A stretch of DNA of 64,000 nucleotides from Nageia nagi (taxonomy: Eukaryota; Pinophyta): positions 80,476,001 to 80,540,000 of the forward strand of contig JBITNC010000001.1 in assembly GCA_050084985.1 (NCBI GenBank). Reading direction: 5' to 3'. Made by a program: the position numbers and the translations under genes. This document shows positions 61,701-64,000 of the stretch, one piece after another; the stretch's first letter is position 1, and every line of letters starts with the position of its first letter. Under the pieces are notes generated by a model, which searched no databases, was not told the DNA's origin, and saw nothing but the letters and a program-made list of their open reading frames with translations.

Positions 61701-63126
61701 ATCCAGCAAAAAACCGACGATTATCCTGCAAAAATCCGAAAGTTGTACAAGATACGATTTTTTCTGGATTTCTGGTGATTTTTCATTTTCCCCTTCAATT
61801 GCGATTATTCGCAGATAATTGCAGGTTTTTAAATCTATGGGACTTCTAACATCTAAGCTACTAGTCCTCCATGGGTTCGAGAATTTTTATTTTCTTTCAT
61901 ACTTACTTTTGAGGGCATGAATTTATTATATATGGATTTATTCCCACACTTCGTATGCATTACCTAACTAGTCCAAAATTGACTAACCACGATTTTAAAG
62001 AGGGACCTTCCATTCCTAGTTGGTTGCTCTACCAATTTAACTAATAGTTCTTTCTGAGATCAAGATTTTTTTATTCATCAGTAGCTTTCAATGAACTCAT
62101 GTTGTCCTTGTCAACATTCATCCTGGAATTTAAGCAGCTTAAAATTGGAAAAGGCTTGACATTGAATTTCCAAAGTAGGCTTTGTACTGTTTCAAACACA
62201 AAATCAACTTTGAAAGTCTGTTTTATCCTATCTTGCAAACTAATGGAGGTCACTAAGTATCATGGAAAACACAATTCTAACAGAGAATGGCAATATTGTA
62301 AAAGTCTTCAACTTTGAAAAAATAATGAAAAAGAATGAAGCTACTTGTACAGCAACCATGAAAAGAAGTTCAAGCTAAAGCAGCTACTTACATAATTGAA
62401 AAATAATTTACAAAGAAAAACTATAAATTGACCTAAGATGAAAATTTATATAGCAACTCAAGTTTGAACAAGACAATTGCGAGCACCAAATGGAAAGAAT
62501 ATTGCACATGTCAAATAAACCCAGTGTTTCTACCACACAAATCAAATAAACATGCAGAAACTAATAGATATCAAGCTAAAAATTGCCACAAGAATGTTTT
62601 AAATAAAATCATCTCCACAGATCCACAAACATACAACCAGGTATGGGTTTCGATCTATTCATCAACACGCTAAAGACATTCACCTCTCGATTGAAGATGC
62701 CACCAACTCCAGATAAACCCAGAAGAATATGTGGCTTTACTTTTTTAACCTAAACACCAAAAAAATTTCAGAAATCCATTAAATGCAACTTTTATTAAGG
62801 CATACTTTAAACAAATAGATGAACAAATAACATAAATTAAATAAAAGCTTCTCTGAAAATACCTTAGAGGCTCAATTCGTTAACAGATTTTTGTGCTAGC
62901 ATAATGAAAAGTTATATAAAATAAAATAAACATACTCCAATAAAACCTCACAAAGGACATAGGACCAAATATTCACATATGCTGAATGAGTTAAGAAGAA
63001 CAAGGAACAGACCACTTCAAGAAGACTGGCACCCTCATACAAGCCCTCGATCTCTTCAGGTCCACTACCTCTAGCAAAAGGTGCTGCTTCAGGATCAAGA
63101 TCTTTTCGAGCACATGTAACCAGTCC
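19629..63126 (-). CDS. NAD-ME2: NAD-dependent malic enzyme, mitochondrial, beta (NAD-ME2-like) type; 3' half of gene
   Basis: It oxidatively decarboxylates malate to pyruvate with NAD in the mitochondrial matrix, usually as an alpha/beta heteromer in plants. Eight exons join in phase: 63126-63013, 62749-62684, 56940-56868, 56735-56649, 56561-56507, 56375-56304, then 19922-19808 and 19700-19629. Conserved blocks in order are PFARGSGPEEIEGLYEGAS, HILLGLSGVGGIFNRE, RPAIFAMSNPTKNAECT, IIFASGSPF, NQGNNMYLFPG, GTLLSGANLISDRMLQAAAE, IRHITMEVGAAV and a C-terminal MWFPQYTPLVNEK. The IRHIT-EVGAAV and NMWFP-Y-PLV-EK endings favour the beta/NAD-ME2 branch over alpha. The 5' exons with the transit peptide and first catalytic residues lie outside the window. 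One exon between 56304 and 19922 (starting with the Cys of AAAEC) was not found. Confidence 0.9.
19808..19922 (-). CDS. NAD-ME2: NAD-ME exon with IRHIT-EVGAAV
   Basis: The exon is 115 nt, one base plus 38 codons, between acceptor TTTTGTAG and donor GTAAGC. It encodes the helical C-terminal region found in all plant NAD-malic enzymes. The leading single base requires an upstream exon ending with two bases of a codon, which the 56304 exon does not supply by alignment. Confidence 0.9.
19923..20889 (-). other. Intron sequence without recognised features
   Basis: No coding domain or terminal repeats were identified in this interval. Confidence 0.4.
20890..21583. mobile_element. Putative TIR element (about 0.7 kb), non-coding
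   Basis: The left end GTTAGGAAAATCGGAATC (20890) is mirrored at the right by the complement of GATTTCGATTTTTCTAAC (ending 21583). Further inverted GGATCGGATC-like and AATTTTT-rich segments sit inside. The open frames here are GATTTTT-repeat artefacts. A target duplication is not evident, so the superfamily is unassigned. Confidence 0.45.
21675..22204. mobile_element. hAT-type MITE, 530 bp, with 8-bp target duplication
   Basis: The ends are inverted: CAAGGGTCCACCGGAG at the left and the complement of CAAGGTTTCACGGTGAG at the right, agreeing with the CA(A/G)GG start of hAT termini. The flanks ATAAGCAC (21667-21674) and ATAAGCAT (22205-22212) form an 8-bp duplication with one mismatch, diagnostic for hAT. 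GC-rich terminal blocks enclose an AT-rich non-coding centre. Confidence 0.8.
22364..22454 (-). pseudogene. Isolated candidate terminal exon, unrecognised
   Basis: After a good acceptor (TTTTGTAG, minus strand) come one base and 29 sense codons, QLRNSRANMMIYERDANALD then YFSKNDWSE, ending in TAA. The composition looks like conserved coding sequence and not random AT-rich DNA. I do not recognise the family, and it does not match the missing malic enzyme exon. It may be a gene fragment captured in the intron, or chance. Confidence 0.3.
22762..24309 (-). pseudogene. Decayed L1-like LINE ORF2, minus strand
   Basis: Reading from high to low coordinates: a degraded endonuclease tail (23677-23868, with an LDGF...HHPLW pattern like the plant LDRFL...DHFPI block), a linker (23369-23575), then the start of reverse transcriptase (22762-22983, CFLKGKFIHDNLIKAWDELH, equivalent to FVKGR-I-DN---A-E-iH). 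Stops and frameshifts separate the pieces and the catalytic core of the RT is absent. The 5' end is cut by family A at 24310. Confidence 0.5.
24310..25700 (+). mobile_element. Family A element, copy A1
   Basis: It starts with the palindrome TGTTGTGG-CTT-CCACAACA, followed by an A/T-rich block and GGGACCC, then an array of degenerate units of about 75 bp. It ends in a segment (GGACTACAAATTTTATA-, CCTTGTGACGGATGA) also found near 50910 in copy A4. The structure (TG start, promoter-like tail in the other copies) suggests a long LTR, here incomplete. Open frames up to 144 codons within it are repeat artefacts. Confidence 0.6.
24530..25420. repeat. Degenerate tandem array in A1, unit about 75 bp
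   Basis: Units carry GGACTTGCGCCAAGC-like and CAAGACACC--TCATGAC-like cores, for example CAAGACA at 24919, 24993 and about 25064. This stretch is clearly more GC-rich than the surrounding sequence. The same units recur in A2 and A4. Confidence 0.7.
25701..26903. other. Intron sequence without recognised features
   Basis: The sequence is AT-rich. Two stretches (about 26300-26480 and 26490-26660) share short motifs such as ATGTTT--TACAAGTTTTCCTT, hinting at an old duplication. No gene was seen. Confidence 0.35.
26904..27265 (+). mobile_element. LTR plus primer-binding site of a truncated retrotransposon
   Basis: A candidate LTR begins TGTTGTAAGC (26904), has a TATA-like GTATATGAAG, and ends TTCCTACA (27253). 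It is followed immediately by TGGTATCAAGGC (27254-27265), a near match to the initiator-Met PBS. The 94-codon open frame that spans this junction (from 27183) is not considered a gene. No internal domain follows. Confidence 0.5.
27266..28900. other. No recognised gene
   Basis: AT-rich sequence probably derived from the truncated retroelement and intron. No polymerase, gag or transposase motif was found on either strand. Confidence 0.35.
28901..30980 (+). pseudogene. LINE ORF1 remnant (DUF4283-type), interrupted by a solo LTR
   Basis: Around 30210-30536 the plus strand encodes LTDWMQKVWVPILRYGPIYH, a G-W-E-D segment, then LLGLSMELWSKKALTTIGDS, IGKTLEINGSY and ILVGIDISKGQ. This follows the order of the plant LINE ORF1 nucleic-acid-binding domain (W..PILGY, LPgLP-E-W---aL--IG--iGk, vLVeid---g). 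Coding-like sequence resumes on both sides of the LTR at 29528-29949. Multiple stops show that it is inactive. No ORF2 follows. Confidence 0.6.
29528..29949 (-). mobile_element. Solo LTR, 422 bp, inside LINE ORF1
   Basis: It has inverted ends TGTTAGGATT and AATCTTACA, and flanks TTGTG (29523-29527) and CTGTG (29950-29954) that form a 5-bp duplication with one mismatch. On the minus strand the U5-like end resembles plant copia LTRs (GGTTTTCCTTGTTTTTCCC). No PBS or PPT adjoins it, so it is a recombination product. Confidence 0.75.
31130..31571 (-). pseudogene. RTE-type LINE C-terminal fragment, copy 1
   Basis: On the minus strand the frame contains IPTIPYGVKVWGPSLRA, equivalent to the LINE block TPTVLYGVEIWG after the reverse transcriptase. 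It aligns with 42303-42638. Family A (A2) starts directly at its upstream edge. Confidence 0.6.
31750..32990. repeat. Degenerate tandem array in A2, unit about 75 bp
   Basis: Same type of unit as in A1 and A4, with recurring GACTTGCGCTAGC-like, CAAGACA and CATGACTCCC-like cores. Confidence 0.65.
33091..35164 (+). pseudogene. Unrecognised coding module of family A
   Basis: From ATG at 33091 the frame MDRIQLNPDHWARSLKNLLK continues with few stops (one near 33243, one near 33338) through FTKEGVEDAFGWARDVIKC to about 33670. After a more GC-rich block (about 33940-34330) a charged, helix-forming region follows (KEELKKVIMEVVKELFEKI near 34590). Then comes an intact 157-codon frame at 34691-35164 (about residues 15-90 and 100-150 rich in Lys/Glu, ending LIQELSFCDL). 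There is no protease, RT, integrase or zinc-knuckle motif. It may be a gag-like or accessory protein of the element. Function unknown. Confidence 0.4.
36061..36479. other. No recognised gene
   Basis: Sequence between the A2 tail and the LTR-like region. No domain or clear repeat boundary was seen. Confidence 0.3.
36480..36790 (-). mobile_element. Possible LTR, minus strand
   Basis: Read on the minus strand it starts TGTTAGCATG (36790), has a TATA-like box inside a hairpin, and an AATAAAA signal followed by a GT-rich stretch. The left limit near 36480 is a guess. There is no matching second LTR, PBS or target duplication, so confidence is low. Confidence 0.3.
36652..36682. repeat. Perfect hairpin enclosing a TATA-like box
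   Basis: Arms AACAACTGAGG and CCTCAGTTGTT (11 bp, perfect) flank the 9-bp loop TATAAATAT. It may be part of the promoter of the LTR-like sequence. Confidence 0.7.
37091..37268. repeat. 24-bp tandem repeat, about 7.4 units
   Basis: Unit CTCCAGACAAGTCTGAAATA followed by GAAG. Because 24 is a multiple of three, both minus-strand open frames crossing it translate into 8-residue peptide repeats (SGASI-D-type and RLVWSFY-type). There is no sign of a real gene around it, so this is treated as a minisatellite. Confidence 0.85.
37596..37798 (-). pseudogene. Unrecognised exon-like coding segment
   Basis: On the minus strand, after a possible acceptor (GACTAG), one frame stays open for about 66 codons: CGRTLPLPAMRTDYLKGLSF, EGCGNKAQRLAKMFKAATNL, NNIYFLRIQIVSMPRQK, then TGA. 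The composition looks like conserved protein. I do not recognise it. It lies on the same strand as the malic enzyme but does not match the missing exon. It could be a fragment of another host gene. Confidence 0.35.
37799..38375. other. Upstream region of the hAT pseudogene
   Basis: No confident terminal inverted repeat was found. Some motifs here (GAGTTTGGCAAATTAAACTT) loosely recall the sequence at 41090-41200 downstream of the transposase. Confidence 0.3.
38376..40826 (+). pseudogene. hAT-family transposase pseudogene
   Basis: It would have excised and inserted a hAT DNA transposon. In order: a BED-finger-like N-terminus from ATG 38376 (KYVTKG...GGINRLKYHLARIPG--VALC), a central block (39173-39535: ENVVQVVTDKVSTYVFARKM, LFWSPCAAHVIDLMLEDMGK, HNWVLSLMREHTGGKE), a second block (39886-40194: IIDRRWTHRLHRPLHARGYY) and the C-terminal dimerisation block (40338-40500: LQRMAVRILHHPCSTSGCER NWSIF, then HTKRHNKLNQQHPNDLVFVQ after a frameshift), with an acidic/basic tail ending TGA at 40826. 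It has a TGA near 38442 where Trp is expected, several frameshifts, and intron-like A/T gaps. Inactive. Confidence 0.85.
40827..41645. other. Downstream of hAT; no recognised gene
   Basis: A Glu/Lys-rich open stretch near 41210-41360 (plus strand) may be a retroelement remnant. No domain could be named. Confidence 0.3.
41646..42638 (-). pseudogene. RTE-type LINE, C-terminal half, copy 2
   Basis: On the minus strand from 42638: SRVVMQRFPPLRDNVYNSIS, then TPTVLYGVKIWGPSLRASNW, and further on the cysteine/histidine tail with HIPHEQRFYRLCNLETKFED, HF and YYEIRGWYYCLFHDSYGSIS. This is the end of plant RTE-type ORF2 proteins. The upstream half of the same element is at 46569-47900, displaced by family A copy A3. 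Confidence 0.75.
42960..43440. repeat. Irregular short repeats with GTTTGAGCTCG cores
   Basis: Cores such as GTTTGAGCTCGAAAA (43239), GTTTGAGCTCGGAAA (43278) and GTTCGAGCTCGGAGG (43311) alternate with AAAAATG-rich spacers. Spacing is about 35-40 bp in the best part. Confidence 0.6.
43490..45300. repeat. 182-bp tandem array, about nine to ten units
   Basis: The marker AATGGCACCTA (or AGCGCCTAA) recurs near 43667, 43848, 44034, 44213, 44395, 44576, 44760, 44941 and 45124, with spacings of 179-186 bp. Each unit also has GCAAGTTT-, a CTAGGCGCAGGTTTTCA-like core and AGCACATTTAA. Units are diverged. No coding potential. Confidence 0.9.
46569..47900 (-). pseudogene. RTE-type LINE reverse transcriptase, N-terminal half
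   Basis: On the minus strand: SFWHTFLPKK (about 47510), a KKLNSCKSSYTDDLQAEYLK block (fingers), MEFQKVFDIVPYHTLMDRLR with LYERVSSRFRTLDGLSDRTP and NIGVK (46886-47083; Asp of the first catalytic motif is Glu/Gln-shifted: FMEFQKVFD against FVDF-KAFD), then FLFADDIVLLSHT (about 46770), the second catalytic Asp pair. The frame is broken near 46860. It continues across A3 into 42638-41646. Confidence 0.75.
47901..48499. other. No recognised gene; A-rich tract
   Basis: An A14 tract lies at about 48112-48126. The remaining sequence has no domain that I recognise. Confidence 0.3.
48500..48810. repeat. Two-copy diverged direct repeat, about 190-bp period
   Basis: Both units contain ATGGTCGC/TTGC, AAATGCAA-TTC-CCTT, TAGAAATG-like and ATGCGACCA/ATGTGACCA motifs (near 48518-48602 and 48717-48795), joined by ACAAATGTGGACACTTGTCA-like and GAGTGACAATTGTCG segments. 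Confidence 0.45.
48811..49317. other. No recognised gene
   Basis: Short flank preceding family A copy A4. No domain or terminal repeat was recognised. Confidence 0.3.
49318..51499 (+). mobile_element. Family A element, copy A4
   Basis: It starts TGTTGTGG-CTT-CCACAACA with the same spacer as A1. The array of units of about 75 bp spans roughly 49500-50720. The AT-rich segment from about 50865, with CAAATTTTATAAATTTTTGT, and the tail with GGGCAACACTTAG and ACTATAAGTAA (about 51070-51105) match A1 and A2 respectively. It is cut at 51499 by the start of the gag-only LTR element. Confidence 0.6.
51500..52708 (-). repeat. 3' LTR of the gag-only element
   Basis: About 1209 bp, bounded by TGTAAG at the left and GTCACA at the right, adjacent to a purine tract. 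The end pairing is imperfect (TGTAAG against TGTGAC). Confidence 0.55.
52709..52725 (-). other. Polypurine tract
   Basis: On the minus strand it reads TTCGAGAGGGGAGGCTT directly before the LTR. Compare CAAGAGGGGAGGCAT in the element at 1728-7886. Confidence 0.7.
53140..53640. repeat. 30-bp tandem array, about 16 units
   Basis: Consensus begins ACGTGGGATGCCAAGCCTCT and continues CCAAGCCCA. Almost every unit is exactly 30 bp, so the plus frame 53125-53613 (162 codons) gives a 10-residue Cys-rich repeat (NVGCQ-PSKP type) and the minus frame 53100-53444 gives a Trp-rich one (SWHPTL-LE type). It lies between the gag domain and the PPT. Confidence 0.9.
53641..54573 (-). pseudogene. Retrotransposon gag domain, decayed
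   Basis: Minus-strand pieces from an N-terminal basic/acidic region (54573-54298, MEDRMERESSLRRSCNLRDR) continue through 54287-54087 to the gag core: NMVEEDAIHFALLHFEGDAL-E-W, then SFDEFDRRLVERFDWKRE, then VDEYVSKFQKVAFMI with NIPEERLIF-FI-GL. The hydrophobic pattern with A---L-G-A--WW, F--L---F and Y---F---- is the gypsy-type retrotransposon gag fold. Stops (for example after the Trp near 53990 and at GAV) show inactivation. No protease or RT follows. Confidence 0.7.
54603..54737. repeat. 35-bp direct repeat, 100 bp apart
   Basis: The sequence around TTAAGATTATTTAATATTTT occurs at 54603-54637 and 54703-54737 with two or three differences, flanking an LTR-derived segment. Confidence 0.75.
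54741..55630. other. Family A-like fragment and unassigned sequence
   Basis: About 54830-55100 contains GAGACTTGCGCCAACC-like units akin to the family A arrays and a TATA-like CTATAAAAGG near 54790. The rest is unassigned. Confidence 0.35.
55631..55677 (-). mobile_element. Family A terminal fragment, copy A5, minus strand
   Basis: On the minus strand it reads TGTTGTACCGCACAACA, then CCTCAAAATTTTTGCAATTT and GAGGACCC, the family start. No tandem array or tail follows within the next kilobase, so it is truncated. Confidence 0.6.
55678..56303 (-). other. Intron sequence just downstream of the AAAEC exon
   Basis: Searched by eye for the missing malic enzyme exon without success. No other feature. 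Confidence 0.4.
56304..56375 (-). CDS. NAD-ME2: NAD-ME exon IGLGTLLSGA...AAAE(C)
   Basis: 72 nt, acceptor TTTGTAG, donor GTGAGT. It ends with the first two bases of the next codon (TG-, Cys in the family), so the next exon should start with a pyrimidine. Confidence 0.92.
56507..56561 (-). CDS. NAD-ME2: NAD-ME exon GNGVVGHANQGNNMYLFPG
   Basis: 55 nt between ATACAG and GTAAAT. It contains the nearly invariant NQ-NNMYLFPG block near the active site. Confidence 0.92.
56649..56735 (-). CDS. NAD-ME2: NAD-ME exon AECTADEAFKY...FASGSPF
   Basis: 87 nt between GAACAG and GTTAGC. It contains IIFASGSPFKNVDL, the conserved malic enzyme FASGSPF motif. Confidence 0.92.
56868..56940 (-). CDS. NAD-ME2: NAD-ME exon VLEAMKESD...AMSNPTKN
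   Basis: 73 nt between CTACAG and GTTATG. It contains RPAIFAMSNPT; the Asn is a known malate-binding position in the family. Confidence 0.92.
57728..57964 (-). pseudogene. PPR protein fragment, first piece
   Basis: The minus frame reads NRFQFTFPIVFKAFTKLGDS, QQCLYMHQRLLKGAFLSDVV, SALVDMYAKCGSIKKTQ. This is the plant pentatricopeptide (PLS-type) pattern F-TFP-VLKA-a-LG, HQ-LLK-GF-SDV-V-SALVDMYAKCGSI. Organellar RNA-processing proteins have this repeat. Only about two repeats remain, without targeting or E/DYW domains. Confidence 0.8.
58493..58640 (-). pseudogene. PPR protein fragment, second piece
   Basis: The minus frame begins MYVNCGSLVGACDVLDCITE RDIFSWISL, the PPR pattern MY-KCGSL-DA--VFD-M-ERD--SW-SL. 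After a frameshift comes LFHQMQQT joined abruptly to AFTKLGD, a sequence also found in the first piece. The join suggests a deletion between two repeats. Confidence 0.75.
58843..61150. other. Intron sequence, largely unassigned
   Basis: No gene was recognised. About 59070-60350 has the look of a retroelement LTR (TATA-like TTTTATAGGAGG near 60061) but no ends or partner copy were found. Confidence 0.3.
59892..59970. repeat. 40-bp tandem duplication
   Basis: Units starting GCAATCAAATAAGCCAAGAG at 59892 and 59932 differ at only a few positions. Confidence 0.85.
61150..61270 (-). mobile_element. tRNA-derived SINE, copy 1
   Basis: On the minus strand, TTAGTGGCAAGGAGC (A-box-like) is followed by CTGGGTTGAAATCTTGG (B-box-like) and GGACCAGCTAGGTAATC. 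It aligns with 61945-62060 over about 80 bp. Confidence 0.55.
61945..62060 (-). mobile_element. tRNA-derived SINE, copy 2
   Basis: On the minus strand, TTAGTTAAATTGGTAGAGCA matches the tRNA A-box region well. A degraded B-box and TTTGGACTAGTTAGGTAAT follow, shared with copy 1. Confidence 0.6.
62061..62683 (-). other. Intron sequence without recognised features
   Basis: No domain seen. Short open frames on both strands are not supported. Confidence 0.4.
62684..62749 (-). CDS. NAD-ME2: NAD-ME exon VKKVKPHILLGLSGVGGIFNRE
   Basis: 22 codons between TTTAG and GTGAAT, phase 0 at both ends. It carries the glycine-rich GLSGVGG segment of the dinucleotide-binding domain. Confidence 0.92.
63013..63126 (-). 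CDS. NAD-ME2: NAD-ME exon GLVTCARKDLDPE...SLLEV
   Basis: 38 codons between acceptor AAATAG and a donor GTCTGT. It encodes GLVTCARKDLDPEAAPFARG and EEIEGLYEGASLLEV, the region after the NAD-binding glycine loop in plant NAD-malic enzymes. Most upstream exon in the window. Confidence 0.9.
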
Positions 63127-64000
63127 CTATTTCCAAGATAGAGATACAATTAATCAAAGACATTGTAATCTAGCATAAATAACACATATTTGCTTCAAGA
63201 GAATGAAAAACACAAAAGACATTTTTAGATCATTTCAGTACAGAAATCCAGAAGATGTTAAGAGTTTCATAGTATTAGAAGCAACACAGAATATTGATAA
63301 CTATAGTTACAGGATTGAAGAAAACAAAAAGAAATAACTCCTTATTTCCAATTTCAATAATGATAAATCTATTCATTTACAAACTTTATTTAACGACATT
63401 ATTGTTCTTATGTTTGAAAGCAGAAGTTTTTCATCATGTCAGGCAATAACAAAGCATCTGAGTGAACTGCGAATCAACAATTTTAAAGTTGTGCAAATCT
63501 AACAGGCAAAGGCTTGCACTCACTTCCAGAGACGAGGAAATTACCAGCGTACAGCTTAGTTGCACAGGGATGTTGGTACACATCGAGTATGACAATTTCA
63601 GATAATAAGTGTAACAGGAATTAGTGGTAGAATCTAAGTACTAAAACCATAAATGTTTGAAAATGTCCAAATTATAAATATGCCAAACAAAGATTCAAAA
63701 GGATAAACAAAGAAAAAAATTCAGTAATAAATATGCCAATAAACATAAAACTATGTAGAATGCAATGTCAAACTCAACGTAATACATAATGATATATCCT
63801 GAAACAAACATTCAAAAATAAAAAGTATGCCATGAAATTGGCATTCAAAAGTATAAATGATGCACAACTGACTAACTTGCATTCAAAAATATGTCTTTTG
63901 ACTCCTTCCCACATGTCCTTGTCTCAGACTCATGTCCCATGTAACGTTGGAATGATGTTGAGCACAACACAACGGACCAAGAACTTTGTTTCATCCCTTC
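63127..64000 (-). other. NAD-ME2: Upstream intron, runs off the window
   Basis: The next 5' exon should end with (F)L-D-D/K-type residues before GLVT. No such exon is visible to 64000, so it lies further right. Confidence 0.6.

Larger units (their letters stand above)
56941..62683 (-). other. NAD-ME2: 5.7-kb intron of the malic enzyme gene
   Basis: It holds the PPR-carrying TIR element (57660-58842), a short tandem duplication and two SINE copies. Confidence 0.85.

Overview
This window looks like nuclear DNA of a seed plant with a very large genome, most probably a gymnosperm. That is inferred from AT-rich, transposon-saturated sequence and from a conserved gene whose short coding exons are separated by introns of up to about 36 kb. 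The species cannot be named from the sequence.

The only cellular gene I can support is the 3' half of a mitochondrial NAD-dependent malic enzyme, closest in remembered motifs to the plant NAD-ME2 (beta) type. It lies on the minus strand and enters from beyond the right edge. Eight exons were placed: 63013-63126, 62684-62749, 56868-56940, 56649-56735, 56507-56561, 56304-56375, 19808-19922 and 19629-19700 (stop codon at 19629-19631). All their splice phases agree. The phases and the family alignment require one more small exon between 56303 and 19923, and I could not find it. That gap is about 36.4 kb and is filled with mobile elements.

Layout. 1-19 kb lies downstream of the gene. A decayed Ty1/copia element (about 1660-9985, +) is split by a structurally complete LTR element on the opposite strand (1728-7886) with a recognisable PBS and PPT but no polymerase. 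Two 498-bp solo LTRs of one further family (708-1205 and 3710-4207) have perfect 5-bp target duplications. Beyond these are pieces of a LINE, a small PBS-bearing LTR element, a tRNA-derived SINE and unassigned repeats. 19.6-56.3 kb is the last part of the gene and its giant intron. It holds TIR/MITE elements, two LINE types, a solo LTR inside LINE ORF1, a hAT transposase pseudogene, and at least four copies of a repeat family here called family A. Family A starts with a palindrome of TGTTGTG type and contains long internal tandem arrays. A gag-only LTR element with a 30-bp tandem array also lies here. 56.3-63.1 kb holds the remaining exons, a TIR element carrying PPR gene fragments (57660-58842) and two SINE copies.

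Nearly all transposon coding sequence is broken by stops and frameshifts, so the elements are old. The order of nesting can be read directly: the gag-type LTR element sits in the copia integrase, a solo LTR sits in the gag-type element, family A sits in RTE-type LINEs, and a solo LTR sits in LINE ORF1. No prokaryotic features, CRISPR arrays or rRNA genes were seen. Boundaries given as approximate are estimates by eye.
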